From positions 1,240,001 to 1,304,000 of the forward strand of contig CANLVO010000001.1 of the NCBI GenBank assembly GCA_947494645.1: DNA of 64,000 nucleotides. The letters run 5' to 3'. The translations under genes were made by a program, and so were the position numbers. The notes under the pieces are model-generated. The model searched no databases. It was not told the origin of the DNA and saw only the letters and a list, made by a program, of their open reading frames with translations. This DNA comes from an uncultured Litoreibacter sp. (GTDB lineage Bacteria; Pseudomonadota; Alphaproteobacteria; Rhodobacterales; Rhodobacteraceae). Positions 1 through 8,583 of this stretch are shown piece by piece; position 1 is the first letter of the stretch; each line of letters starts with the position of its first letter.

Positions 1-26
1 ATGGGCTGCCCTTTCGAAGGGAAACG

Positions 27-56
27 AAAAAGGGGACCGGCTTTTGGCCGATCCCC
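27..56 (-). terminator. Rho-independent terminator of rplU-rpmA
   Basis: An imperfect stem (arms 32-41 and 46-56, nine pairs plus one C-A mismatch, short loop) is followed on the minus strand by a five-T run (A27-A31 on the plus strand). It lies 26 nt past the rpmA stop and should end the ribosomal-protein transcript. Confidence 0.8.
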
Positions 57-82
57 TCCAAATCTGTGCTTGAAGCTTCGGC

Positions 83-352
83 TTACTCAGCGGCCTCCGC
101 CACTGGGAGAACCGATACAAATGTGCGGCCTTTCAGACCCTTGTGGAACTTCACTGCGCCCGGGACGGTTGCAAAGATTGTGTGATCCTTGCCCATACCC
201 ACGCCCTCGCCCGGCCACTTAACTGTGCCGCGCTGACGCACGATGATGTTGCCTGGGATCACGGCTTCGCCGCCGTACTTCTTGACGCCAAGGCGGCGAC
301 CTGCGGAATCGCGACCGTTACGGGACGAACCACCTGCTTTTTTATGTGCCAT
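83..352 (-). CDS. rpmA: 50S ribosomal protein L27
   Basis: L27 sits at the peptidyl-transferase side of the large subunit, where its flexible N-terminus reaches the tRNA 3' ends. The 89-aa product begins [16 protein letters not shown] and contains [20 protein letters not shown], both L27 hallmarks, and its length is normal. The N-terminus is the mature Gram-negative form, with no cleavable Firmicutes-type extension. It lies 12 nt downstream of rplU in the usual rplU-rpmA order and shares its terminator. Identification is near certain. Confidence 0.98.
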   Translation of the reverse strand: MAHKKAGGSSRNGRDSAGRRLGVKKYGGEAVIPGNIIVRQRGTVKWPGEGVGMGKDHTIFATVPGAVKFHKGLKGRTFVSVLPVAEAAE

Positions 353-364
353 CTCGTGTTCTCC

Positions 365-1072
365 TTAGCCTTTAGCGAGTTTCTTGGCTTGCTTGAGCCA
401 GTCGTCACGCTCAATGCGGCCTTTGAAATTCAGTTTCTCGTCCATAGCAGCGATGTCGTCTTTTGACCATGCTGCGATTTGGGCGAATGTTGTGACGCCG
501 AGATCATGCAGTTTCTTCACAATCACCGGACCAACGCCGCTGATTTGTGTCAGATCATCTGCGTCCGACTTTGCGGCTGCCTTCTTGGGAGCGGCCTTCT
601 TAGGCGCAGCTTCTTTCTTGGCAGCAGGTTTGGCTGCTGGCTTCTCAGCCTTGGGTGCAGCTTTCTTGGCAGGCTTCGGCGCGGCTTTCTTGGGCGCGGC
701 AGCGTCCAACGCGGCGACAGATACCCCTGCCCCGTTGATCGCAGCTTTCACGCCGGACTTGCCTGCGCCTTTTTCCAGGATCTCGGTGACTTTGAGCAGC
801 GTCAGTTGCTGACGGTGGCCCTTGGTGCGCTTGGAAGAGTGCTTCCGGCGGCGCTTGACGAAGTTGATTGTCTTCACGCCTTTGATCTGATCGATGACCT
901 CGGCCTGTACGCCTGCATCATCCACCAGCGGTGCGCCAACTTTGTTGCCAACCATTAGAATTTCGTTGAACTGAACCTTGTCGCCAGCGGCGGCGTCCAG
1001 TTTTTCGACACGCAAAACGTCGCCAGATGCGACCTTGTATTGCTTGCCGCCGGTTTTGAGAACCGCGAACAT
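365..1072 (-). CDS. rplU: 50S ribosomal protein L21 with C-terminal helix-hairpin-helix extension
   Basis: Residues 1 to about 103 are a complete L21 ([14 protein letters not shown] start; [19 protein letters not shown]-binding stretch), which binds 23S rRNA in the large subunit. Standard L21 stops there. This protein continues to 235 aa: an Ala/Lys/Pro-rich low-complexity linker (about 104-171), then a compact domain (172-235) with the helix-hairpin-helix signature [16 protein letters not shown] and the ending [17 protein letters not shown]. Extended L21 of this kind is, to my knowledge, usual in Rhodobacteraceae, and a similar module occurs at the C-terminus of some NuoE proteins of the group. 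The role of the extension is unknown; nucleic-acid binding is an inference from the fold. Confidence 0.95.
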   Translation of the reverse strand: MFAVLKTGGKQYKVASGDVLRVEKLDAAAGDKVQFNEILMVGNKVGAPLVDDAGVQAEVIDQIKGVKTINFVKRRRKHSSKRTKGHRQQLTLLKVTEILEKGAGKSGVKAAINGAGVSVAALDAAAPKKAAPKPAKKAAPKAEKPAAKPAAKKEAAPKKAAPKKAAAKSDADDLTQISGVGPVIVKKLHDLGVTTFAQIAAWSKDDIAAMDEKLNFKGRIERDDWLKQAKKLAKG

Positions 1073-1238
1073 AATTTAACCCTTTGCTTCCGCGTCCTGT
1101 GGCCCCGCAAAATCTACGGCGTTTGTGAGCTATAGCCCTGCCTCGGACAGCGCGCTCCGGATCGGAGCGTCTGTTTCAAATATCCGACGATGTGCCGGAG
1201 ACGCGCGTATGCGTGAGCTTTTGCCCTAAGTCAAGCCG

Positions 1239-2060
1239 CTAGGTGTCATCACCCGCCATAAACTCTGCCATGGCGCGTCCCAGTTCATAGCTGTGCATCT
1301 CGAACACCTGATCGAAGCCTGCAAAAAGTGCCGTATTCAGCTGTTGACCAGCAGGTTCCTGCGAGATGGCCACGTAGTCTTCCATCTCTTCCATCGACAG
1401 CAGGGAGTAGGCGAGGACGGAAAAGTTCATTGTCCAATTTTCCATCTCGCTGCGGATTTCGGGCTCTTGCGTATAAACCTGATTGAGCATCGAGCTTTCA
1501 TCCAAAGCGCCGAACAACTCGCTCGTGCCGAGCCCACGATAAAACGCAAGGTTTGCATTCAATGCCCCCATCACATTGCTGTCGACAAGGTTGTTGATGC
1601 TGATGAACTGCTCATAAAGGGCGATCCGCGTGGGATCAGTTTCGCGCAACATTTCCACGCTCTCTGCTGCTGCTTCTTCTGCTGCGTCATCGGCGAGCGC
1701 GGTCCGCGCGGCAAGCTCGATATCGACAATCCGCTGACCCAGTTCAGACTCGAAGAACGCAATCGCGTCTTCAGAGCCTTCAAGCTTCGTGGCCGTGTTC
1801 AAGCCAATGCGAAATGCCGCGTCCATCTTGTCAATCGAGTAGATGCGTTCCGCACGGGACCTCCAAGCTGGTGACAAGGTAATCGCCTCGTCTTCTTGCG
1901 CGATTTCGATCGCGCCCTGCACGCCTTCTTCTTGAAGGATCTTGAACACCTCCTCCATCTTCAGCGCCTCATAGTAGCGGTCAATCAACGCTCCCGCATT
2001 GGCAAAGACCGCCGTCGATTGAAGGCAAAGCACGGTGACGCTGGCGACGAGAAAACGCAT
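1239..2060 (-). CDS. DUF2059-type secreted protein
   Basis: A 273-aa protein starting at the ATG at 2060, where an AAAGGA-like ribosome site precedes a clear signal peptide (MRFLVASVTVLCLQSTAVFA). The frame is open upstream to 2210, but that part has no export signal and is unlikely to be translated. The mature part is acidic and mostly helical. Stretches such as IAFFESELGQRIVDIE resemble the DUF2059 family, whose biochemical role is not established. It probably lies in the periplasm. It is divergent from tRNA-Ser, and neighbours give no functional hint. Confidence 0.7.
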   Translation of the reverse strand: MRFLVASVTVLCLQSTAVFANAGALIDRYYEALKMEEVFKILQEEGVQGAIEIAQEDEAITLSPAWRSRAERIYSIDKMDAAFRIGLNTATKLEGSEDAIAFFESELGQRIVDIELAARTALADDAAEEAAAESVEMLRETDPTRIALYEQFISINNLVDSNVMGALNANLAFYRGLGTSELFGALDESSMLNQVYTQEPEIRSEMENWTMNFSVLAYSLLSMEEMEDYVAISQEPAGQQLNTALFAGFDQVFEMHSYELGRAMAEFMAGDDT

Positions 2061-2223
2061 GGAAGCCAATCCTTTTGACTGTGTTGCCTTTACAGATAGG
2101 GGCTCAAAGCCAAGACGGCAATTGCAGCACGCTGTTTTGAGCACAAAACCCGGCGGAAATCGGCCTTGCGTGGCAGGACGGGCTTCGCTAAACCGCGCCC
2201 ACCTGATCACATGTCAGAGGTGC

Positions 2224-2313
2224 GGAGAGGTGCCGGAGTGGTCGAACGGGACGGTTTCGAAAACCGTTGAGCTCGAGAGGGTTCCCAGGGTTCGAATCCC
2301 TGTCTCTCCGCCA
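2224..2313 (+). tRNA. tRNA-Ser (anticodon CGA)
   Basis: A 90-nt class II tRNA. The acceptor stem GGAGAGG pairs with TCTCTCC, followed by discriminator G and encoded CCA at 2311-2313. The anticodon stem is ACGGT/ACCGT around loop TTCGAAA, giving CGA, which reads UCG. A long variable arm and the T-loop TTCGAAT follow. The long variable arm plus discriminator G identify serine. No integrase or att-like repeat was seen beside it. Confidence 0.97.
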
Positions 2314-2486
2314 AGTTTACGAAGACTAATGGTGATTGGCCGGTATCGGGTCTTTTCAGGATTGCAGCGCATAACGTCATAAAGCGCAAGACAATCGCTT
2401 ATGCCGTCTGGCAAGTGAATACGACTGCTGAACGAAGAAGCAAATCAGCATCGGTCTCGTGACATGAATACAGAGCCAGCTGTTCG

Positions 2487-3197
2487 TCAAAGGTTTGTTA
2501 CGCTCAGGGTGACGCGGTCTCCGGCGAACCAGCTGTGGCCGTATTCAATTGGAACCCCGTCCAAATCTGCGTTTACTGAAACCGTACGAAGGATCGGGGC
2601 GCCTTCTTTGATCTGCAGGTGGAGGGCCTGTGTGACGTTGGCCAGCTTGGCAGTCAGTTTCGTGGAGACACGGACGTAGTCTTCGACTCCAGCCTGCGCG
2701 AGCGCTTTGGTGACCGAACGGCTGTCTTGCAGGTCGGTTAGAATAGTTGTGAACCGCGCGGCGGGAAATACGCTGCGAAACACGGCGATGACTTGCCCGT
2801 CGGCAAGTGAGAGCCCTTCATAGACATGGACTTGGGCGCCATCATCCAGGCCAAGTGCCTCACGTTCTTTCAATCCGGCCGCCCGCGTCTCCAAGGTTAG
2901 TATCTCCTTGGCCGGGACCCGCCCGGAGGCTGCGAGGTTTTGATGAAACCGAACGCGACGGCCGATTGGGTAGTCCGTTGGAACTTGCGTCACGAAGACC
3001 CCTGCCCCGCGCCTGCTATGCAAAAGGCCTTCGTCGGACAAAGCGGAAAGGGCGTGACGCACGGTGTGGCGGTTGACCCCGAAGCGTGCCGCCAAAGCAG
3101 CCTCTGTCGGGAGTTTCTCGCCCGGCCCGTAGTGCGCTTGCGCGATTTCGGATTTCAACGTTGTCGCGATGGATTTCCAAACGGGGGTACGGGCCAA
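2487..3197 (-). CDS. GntR-family regulator, PhnF type
   Basis: A 236-aa regulator with an N-terminal winged helix (about residues 5-72, containing KLPTEAALAARFGVNRHTVR) and a C-terminal UTRA effector-binding domain (about 90-230, including YPIGRRVRFHQN). This combination matches PhnF, which represses phosphonate-use genes in other bacteria. No C-P lyase gene is nearby. It lies 43 nt downstream of the last gene of a peptide-type ABC operon on the same strand and most likely controls that operon and perhaps the alcohol dehydrogenase at 7.3 kb. The effector is unknown, so a PhnF-like name describes ancestry rather than substrate. Confidence 0.85.
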   Translation of the reverse strand: MARTPVWKSIATTLKSEIAQAHYGPGEKLPTEAALAARFGVNRHTVRHALSALSDEGLLHSRRGAGVFVTQVPTDYPIGRRVRFHQNLAASGRVPAKEILTLETRAAGLKEREALGLDDGAQVHVYEGLSLADGQVIAVFRSVFPAARFTTILTDLQDSRSVTKALAQAGVEDYVRVSTKLTAKLANVTQALHLQIKEGAPILRTVSVNADLDGVPIEYGHSWFAGDRVTLSVTNL

Positions 3198-3240
3198 GAC
3201 TAATAATCCTGTCTGTTTACAGCGCCTTAAGTCAAAGGCT

Positions 3241-4218
3241 CTAGATCGCGCGCTCGCCGGCGCGGAAGCAGGCGACGCGGGCGTTCGACTTTACTTCGAG
3301 CTGGGGGCGTTCCTTGGAGCAGCGGTCTATGGCGAGCGGGCAGCGGGGGTGGAAGGCGCAGCCGGTGGGAGGGTTGATGGGGTCGGGTATCTCGCCCTCG
3401 GGCGGCTCGACCTCCCGGCCGAAACCGTCCATGCGTGGAGCAGCCTCAAGGAGCATTTGCGTGTAGGGATGCTGCGGTACGCCGAACAGATCCGCGGGAG
3501 CGGCCTCTTCTACCAGACGGCCCAGATACAGGACGCCAATGCGGTCGGCCATATGCTGAATGACAGTCAGGTCGTGGGAAATGAACAGATAGGTCAGCCC
3601 GAAACTGTCCTTCAGATCAGACATCAGATTGAGCACCTGCGCCTGCACGGACACATCAAGCGCCGAGGTCGGCTCGTCGCAAACGATCAGGTTAGGCTCA
3701 GAGGCGAGCGCCCTTGCCACGCAAATCCGCTGACGTTGACCGCCCGAAAACTCATGCGGAAATTTCCTGACATCAGAGGCACTTAGGCCGACCTGTTCAA
3801 GCAATTTTTCGGCAAGGCCGTCGGTGTCATCACCATTTGCGACGGCTGGCTCTTCGATAATGTCGCCCACTTTCCAGCGTGGATTCAGGGACGCATATGG
3901 GTCTTGAAAGATCATTTGGATATCTGACCGGACGCGCTCAATTGTGTCGGCATCGGTCTCGGTGGCGAGGTTCACGCCTTCAATCTCGACAGTCCCTTCA
4001 GAGGGCGGCAGCAGCCCTACGATCATCTTGCCGATGGTCGATTTGCCGGATCCGGACTCGCCCACCAGAGCGTATACAGTGTTCTCTTCAATCTCGAATG
4101 ATACGTCAGAAACGGCTGTCAGTTTGCGTTTTGGCAAGCGTTCCAAGACCCGGTTGAGCCATGGCTTTGAGACATCAAACACCCGCGTCAGGTTCTTGAC
4201 GGAGACAATCACAGCCAT
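3241..4218 (-). CDS. Peptide/nickel-type ABC transporter ATPase (DppF/OppF-like)
   Basis: A 325-aa cytoplasmic ATPase subunit. Walker A GESGSGKST, signature FSGGQRQR and Walker B LIVCDEPTSALD are intact, and the C-terminal oligopeptide-transporter Cys region GCAFHPRCP is present. The ATG at 4218 is preceded by a purine-rich GGGGGGTG site. The frame runs on upstream to 4347, but that part overlaps the previous gene and translates an 11-bp tandem repeat, so it is not counted. Last transporter gene of a four-gene operon; pairs with the next ATPase to drive import. Confidence 0.93.
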   Translation of the reverse strand: MAVIVSVKNLTRVFDVSKPWLNRVLERLPKRKLTAVSDVSFEIEENTVYALVGESGSGKSTIGKMIVGLLPPSEGTVEIEGVNLATETDADTIERVRSDIQMIFQDPYASLNPRWKVGDIIEEPAVANGDDTDGLAEKLLEQVGLSASDVRKFPHEFSGGQRQRICVARALASEPNLIVCDEPTSALDVSVQAQVLNLMSDLKDSFGLTYLFISHDLTVIQHMADRIGVLYLGRLVEEAAPADLFGVPQHPYTQMLLEAAPRMDGFGREVEPPEGEIPDPINPPTGCAFHPRCPLAIDRCSKERPQLEVKSNARVACFRAGERAI

Positions 4219-4239
4219 GCCACACCCCCCGAAAATCGG

Positions 4240-4283
4240 CGTACACAAGCCGTACACAACCCGTACACATCCCGTCGTGACAC
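4240..4283. repeat. 11-bp tandem repeat between the two ABC ATPase genes
   Basis: Three consecutive 11-nt units, CGTACACAAGC, CGTACACAACC and CGTACACATCC, are followed by a degenerate fourth (CGTCGTGACAC). They fill most of the 67-nt gap between the two ATPase genes, just upstream of the dppF-like ribosome site. An 11-bp period places the units on one face of the helix. Confidence 0.85.
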
Positions 4284-4285
4284 GA

Positions 4286-5278
4286 TCATGCGACCCCCTT
4301 CGTCGCCTGAGGCTCATCAAGCGGGAACCAACAGGCCGCGCGCCCATCGCAGGTCTTCAGTCGCGGTCCGGGATCTTCTTTGCATTTTGGCTGCGTATAG
4401 GGACAGCGCGGATGAAACGCGCAGCCGGTGGGAAGCTGGCCCAGACGCGGCATATTGCCGGGGATCTGGTGCAGCCGTTTCTTTCCCTTCGAGGCCAGCG
4501 GCGTGGAGCCCATCAGACCGTCCGTATAGGGATGGCGCGGCGCTCCGATTACTTCGCGGACGGGGCCTAGTTCGGCCAGCTTGCCTGCGTACATGACCGC
4601 AACGCGGTCGGCGGTCTCTGCAATGACCCCCATATCGTGCGTGACGAGCATGACAGCCATGCCACGCTCCCGGCAAAGCCGCTTGAGCAGCGCGATGATC
4701 TGGGCCTGCACAGAGACGTCGAGGGCCGTTGTCGGCTCGTCGGCAATAACAAGCGATGGCTCGGCACATAGCGCCAGAGCGATGACCACACGCTGCCGCA
4801 TACCGCCGGAAAACTCGTGAGGGTAGCTTCCGATCCGTTCTTTCGCGGCAGGGATGCCGACCTCGTCCAACGCAGCGACGGCGCGGTTATGTGCCTCTGA
4901 ATTCGAGACGCCGAGATGCTCCTGGATCGTCTCTGTCAATTGGTCGCCAATGGGAAGCAGCGGATTGAGGGAAGTCAGAGGATCCTGAAACACCATCCCG
5001 ATCTGTTTGCCGCGATAGCGGCGCAGCTCGTGCAGAGAGAGATTGTCGATGCGCGTACCGTTGAGATAAATCTCCCCCTCGCCGATACGCGCAGGTCGAT
5101 CAAGCAGACCGATCACCGCATTGCCCGTCATTGATTTGCCGGCCCCAGATTCCCCAACCACGCCGAGGATTTCGCCGCGCGCGATGTCGTAGCTGACCCC
5201 ATCCACCGGCTTCAACAGCCCGTGCCGGGTCGGGATTTCCACGACCAGATCGCGGACGGAAAGAACAGGTTCAGTCAT
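4286..5278 (-). CDS. Peptide/nickel-type ABC transporter ATPase (DppD/OppD-like)
   Basis: A 330-aa ATPase with Walker A GESGAGKS, signature FSGGMRQR and Walker B LVIADEPTTALD, and the C-terminal GCAFHPRCPYTQPKC motif typical of the oligopeptide/dipeptide class. It begins 3 nt after the second permease stop, so it is translationally linked to it. It forms a heterodimer with the ATPase encoded downstream. Family assignment is firm; the substrate cannot be read from the ATPase. Confidence 0.94.
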   Translation of the reverse strand: MTEPVLSVRDLVVEIPTRHGLLKPVDGVSYDIARGEILGVVGESGAGKSMTGNAVIGLLDRPARIGEGEIYLNGTRIDNLSLHELRRYRGKQIGMVFQDPLTSLNPLLPIGDQLTETIQEHLGVSNSEAHNRAVAALDEVGIPAAKERIGSYPHEFSGGMRQRVVIALALCAEPSLVIADEPTTALDVSVQAQIIALLKRLCRERGMAVMLVTHDMGVIAETADRVAVMYAGKLAELGPVREVIGAPRHPYTDGLMGSTPLASKGKKRLHQIPGNMPRLGQLPTGCAFHPRCPYTQPKCKEDPGPRLKTCDGRAACWFPLDEPQATKGVA

Positions 5279-5281
5279 GGA

Positions 5282-6214
5282 TCACCGCAGCTTGGGGTTC
5301 AGCGCATCGCGCAGCCAGTCGCCCAGCAGGTTCACCGCCAGAGCGAGCGCCAAAAGCGTGACGGCGGGGAAGAACAGGATCCACCACTCGCCAGAATACA
5401 AATACCCCTGCCCGATCCGAATGAGCGTCCCGAGGCTGGGCTGTGTGGGTGGCGCGCCGACACCGAGGAAGCTGAGCGTGGCCTCGGCTATGATTGCAAG
5501 CGCAAGACTGATTGTGGCGATAACCAGCACCGGGCTCAGCACATTGGGCAGAATATGCTTGAGCATGATGGTGAACGGTGAGCGCCCGATCAGCTTGGCT
5601 GCCTGCACATATTCCTTGTTTTTCTCGACCAGTGTTGAGCCGCGCACAACACGGGCAAACTGCACCCAGTCGCTCAGACCAATCGCCACGATCAACACGA
5701 TGATTGCCATGGAGTCGCGGTATTCCACGGGCGTAAAGCCTTTGGCGACCCCGGTGATCAGCATGGCCACGAGGATGCTGGGAAAGGTCAGCTGCACATC
5801 GGCAATGCGCATAATGATGGTCTCGGTCCAGCCGCCGACATAGCCCGCCACCAGCCCCAGCGTGATGCCGAGCACCATTGCGAAGGCGACCGCGGCAAAG
5901 CCCACAAACAGCGAAATCCTCATGCCGTAGAGGATCGTCGAATACACATCACGGCCCTGATCATCAGTGCCAAGCAGGAACTCGTCCCCCGTGAACTGGT
6001 TGGGGGTCGCGGGAGGTGTGAAGCCATTCATTAGGTTCAGACTGGCAGGGTTGAACGGATCAAGCGGGGCAATCAACGGCGCAAACACCGCGGCCAGCAC
6101 CAGCAAGAGCGTGACCGCGCTGGAGACCATGGCGACCGGAGAGGTTCGGAACTTGTAAGCGAAATCGCTGTCCCAGGCTTTCGCCAGCCGGGTCGGCTCG
6201 GAGATATCACTCAT
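5282..6214 (-). CDS. Peptide/nickel-type ABC transporter permease (DppC-like)
   Basis: A 310-aa inner-membrane permease. The N-terminal segment (about residues 27-50) precedes a periplasmic stretch with the DppC-type GTDDQGRDVYSTILYG motif. The remaining membrane spans follow, with the coupling (EAA) loop AAKLIGRSPFTIMLKHILPN. Start ATG overlaps the stop of the first permease as ATGA and has a GGAGGC ribosome site. It pairs with the DppB-like protein to form the translocation pore. Confidence 0.95.
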   Translation of the reverse strand: MSDISEPTRLAKAWDSDFAYKFRTSPVAMVSSAVTLLLVLAAVFAPLIAPLDPFNPASLNLMNGFTPPATPNQFTGDEFLLGTDDQGRDVYSTILYGMRISLFVGFAAVAFAMVLGITLGLVAGYVGGWTETIIMRIADVQLTFPSILVAMLITGVAKGFTPVEYRDSMAIIVLIVAIGLSDWVQFARVVRGSTLVEKNKEYVQAAKLIGRSPFTIMLKHILPNVLSPVLVIATISLALAIIAEATLSFLGVGAPPTQPSLGTLIRIGQGYLYSGEWWILFFPAVTLLALALAVNLLGDWLRDALNPKLR

Positions 6215-7188
6215 GCGTGCCTCCCGTCGATGCGCAGACGTGGGTCGATGGCGAAGTAGAGCAGATCAACGATCAGGTTGATGCCTACAAACATGACAGA
6301 GATCAGCATGAGGTATGCAGCCATAACCGGGATATCGACGAACTGAATGGCATTGATGAACAACAGCCCTACCCCAGGCCACTGGAACACAGTTTCCGTG
6401 ATGATGGCAAAAGCGATGATCGCCCCCAATTGCAGGCCGACCACGGTGATCACCGGAACCATCGTGTTCTTCAGCGCATGGCGAAAATTGACAGACCGCT
6501 CGCGAAGCCCGCGCGCCCGCGCGAACCGGATATAGTCCTGACGCAGCACCTCCAACATCTCGGAGCGCACCAGCCGCATGATCAAAGTCATCTGATACAA
6601 ACCGAGCGTAATACTGGGTAATATCAAGGCCTTGAGGCCCGAACTTGTCAAAAACCCAGTGGACCAACCGCCAAGCTGCACCGTGTCCCCACGCCCGAAA
6701 CTGGGCAACCACCCGAGCGATACCGAGAATATGTAGATCAGCAATATCCCTATGAGAAAGGTCGGCAGCGACACCCCGATCAAAGAGGTCGTCATGATGA
6801 CATTGGACGCAATCCCCCCTTGCCTGATCGCTGTAAACACGCCCAGCCCGATCCCCACGACGAGCGCCAAACTGCCTGAAACCAGAGCGAGTTCGAGCGT
6901 GGCAGGCGCGCGTTCGGCGATGATTGTGGCCACTGGGCGGCCCTGCCGGTAGCTTACGCCGAAATTGCCTTGCGCCGCATTGCCGAGGAACTTTGCGTAT
7001 TGCACCACAAAGGGCTGATCGAGCCCCAATGTCGTGCGCAACCGGTCAATGTCAGCCTGCGTGCGCTCCTGGCCCAACATGTTGTCAATCGGGTCACCGA
7101 CAAAGCGGAACATGGAGAACGCCACCAAGCCTACAACCAGCAGAACAAGAAGTGACTGAAAAACGCGGCGGATAATATAGGCGAGCAT
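6211..7188 (-). CDS. Peptide/nickel-type ABC transporter permease (DppB-like)
   Basis: A 325-aa permease opening with the DppB-type MLAYIIRRVFQSLLVLLVVG helix. About six membrane segments can be placed, and the coupling loop FARARGLRERSVNFRHALKN matches the family. It is the first gene of the minus-strand operon permease-permease-ATPase-ATPase. No binding-protein gene is inside the operon; the two at 8.6 and 11.8 kb are the obvious candidates. The upstream 130 bases are shared with the divergent alcohol dehydrogenase. Confidence 0.95.
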   Translation of the reverse strand: MLAYIIRRVFQSLLVLLVVGLVAFSMFRFVGDPIDNMLGQERTQADIDRLRTTLGLDQPFVVQYAKFLGNAAQGNFGVSYRQGRPVATIIAERAPATLELALVSGSLALVVGIGLGVFTAIRQGGIASNVIMTTSLIGVSLPTFLIGILLIYIFSVSLGWLPSFGRGDTVQLGGWSTGFLTSSGLKALILPSITLGLYQMTLIMRLVRSEMLEVLRQDYIRFARARGLRERSVNFRHALKNTMVPVITVVGLQLGAIIAFAIITETVFQWPGVGLLFINAIQFVDIPVMAAYLMLISVMFVGINLIVDLLYFAIDPRLRIDGRHA

Positions 7189-7321
7189 CCTGCGAGGTTA
7201 CGCTCTTGGCGGCAAGCGTCAAGCGAATGCAGGCCGTTGCCGCGAGAAAATCGCAGGGCTTGCGCAGCGTGATCTTGGACGCGACAGTTGGCCGTCGGGA
7301 AAGACGACATTGGGAGGAACC

Positions 7322-8488
7322 ATGATGACAGCGCACACTCTTGGCCGGGTGCAAAGCCCGCGCATCATCCGGATCGGGCACGGAGCCGCCTTAGAGATTG
7401 CAGAGGTGCTCGCCCAACTTGGTCTGTCGCGCCCGTTGGTTGTGAGTGACGCGGACTTGGTCGCATTGGGCCATGTCAGCCGCGTCACCGATGTGCTGGA
7501 CGCCGCAGGGGTAGGATGGGGACTGTTTGCCGAGGTCACGCCCGACCCGACCGATGCCTGCGTCGAGACTGGTCTGACGACTTTTCATGCCGGTGACTTC
7601 GACTGCGTGATTGGGCTTGGCGGTGGCTCGCCGATGGATGCCGCCAAAGCGATCAGCTTCATGGCGGTTAACCCCGGCCATGTGCGCGACTACAAGGCCC
7701 CGACCCAGATCGACTGCTGCGGCGTGCCGGTGATTTGCATCCCCACAACGGGTGGCACCGGGTCAGAGATGACCCGCTGGTGCGTCATCACCGACACCAA
7801 AGCGCCTGAGAAATACAACCTTTCTGGGCTGGCCTGCGTCGCGACGGCGGCGCTGATCGACTGGAGTTTCACAACCACCCTGCCCGCTCGGATCACCGCA
7901 GATACGGCCGTCGACAGCCTGACCCACGCCATCGAGGCCTATGTGTCCCGCAAAGCGTTTGCCTACACGGATGGGTTCGCGCTTCAGGCGATGCCGCTCA
8001 TTTCGGATCACGTACGCCGGGCCTATCACGACCCCGAAGACGTGATCGCCCGGGAGGCGCTCATGTTGGCGGCCTCCTTGGCGGGGATGGCCTTCTCGAA
8101 CGCGTCTGTGGCCTTGGTGCACGGAATGAGCCGGCCTATCGGCGCACATTTCCATGTGGCCCACGGGCTGTCCAACGCGATGCTCTTGCCCGCTGTCACG
8201 GCTTTCTCGGTCACTGCCGCCCCGAAACGCTACGCCGATTGCGCGCGCGTCATGAACATGGCTACGAGTGAAGACACCGACCTGCAAGCTTGCGAAAAGC
8301 TTATAGACCGTCTGGCCCGCTTGAACGCTGATCTCGCGGTCCCCACACCGTCATCACTCGGCCATTCCGTAGATCAGAACATGCTGCGCCTCATGGCCAA
8401 ACAGGCCCTTGCCTCGGGCTCTCCGCAAAACAACCCCCGCGTTCCCACTGAGGTTGAGATTGTCTCGCTTTACGAACAAATCTGGTAG
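7322..8488 (+). CDS. Iron-containing (type III) alcohol dehydrogenase
   Basis: A 388-aa NAD(P)-dependent dehydrogenase of the iron-activated family. The nucleotide-binding GGGSPMDAAK, the TTGGTGSEMT motif and metal-ligand regions DSLTHAIEAYVS and HGMSRPIGAHFHVAHG are all present. GGGAGGA lies just before tandem ATGs at 7322 and 7325, and either could be used; an in-frame TTG at 7310 overlaps that site and is rejected. It is divergent from the ABC operon and flanked by its likely binding protein, so it may oxidise an imported alcohol or reduce an aldehyde made from it. Exact substrate unknown. Confidence 0.88.
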   Translation: MMTAHTLGRVQSPRIIRIGHGAALEIAEVLAQLGLSRPLVVSDADLVALGHVSRVTDVLDAAGVGWGLFAEVTPDPTDACVETGLTTFHAGDFDCVIGLGGGSPMDAAKAISFMAVNPGHVRDYKAPTQIDCCGVPVICIPTTGGTGSEMTRWCVITDTKAPEKYNLSGLACVATAALIDWSFTTTLPARITADTAVDSLTHAIEAYVSRKAFAYTDGFALQAMPLISDHVRRAYHDPEDVIAREALMLAASLAGMAFSNASVALVHGMSRPIGAHFHVAHGLSNAMLLPAVTAFSVTAAPKRYADCARVMNMATSEDTDLQACEKLIDRLARLNADLAVPTPSSLGHSVDQNMLRLMAKQALASGSPQNNPRVPTEVEIVSLYEQIW

Positions 8489-8506
8489 GTTCCAGCCTTC
8501 CTTCGT

Positions 8507-8541
8507 TCATAAATATCCCGGGGGTTTGGGGGCTGGCCCCC
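8507..8541 (-). repeat. Roseobacter-type GATATTT element with G-rich tail
   Basis: On the minus strand this reads GGGGGCCAGCCCCC, then a CCCGGGATATTTATGAA core. It resembles the GAGTATTTT elements at 17.5, 21.7 and 41.2 kb, and lies between a gene end and the hairpin below. Confidence 0.4.
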
Positions 8542-8551
8542 ATCGGGACAG

Positions 8552-8577
8552 TTTGCGGCGCCGGGAGGCGCCGCAAA
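8552..8577. terminator. Hairpin between convergent genes
   Basis: A perfect 11-bp GC-rich stem (8552-8562 and 8567-8577) with a GGGA loop sits between the stops of the plus-strand dehydrogenase and the minus-strand binding protein. There is no clear T-run on either side, so it may act as a transcription block or RNA 3'-end protector rather than a classic intrinsic terminator. Confidence 0.55.
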
Positions 8578-8583
8578 TCAGGA

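Noticed and set aside
2035-2382. Frame crossing tRNA-Ser
   Set aside because: It runs through a clear tRNA gene and is not protein-like.
2224-2486. Integration site beside tRNA-Ser
   Set aside because: No integrase, no direct repeat of the tRNA 3' end and no cargo genes were seen.
2487-3197. Phosphonate operon, because of the PhnF-like regulator
   Set aside because: No phnG-phnM or phnCDE gene is in the window; only the regulator resembles PhnF.
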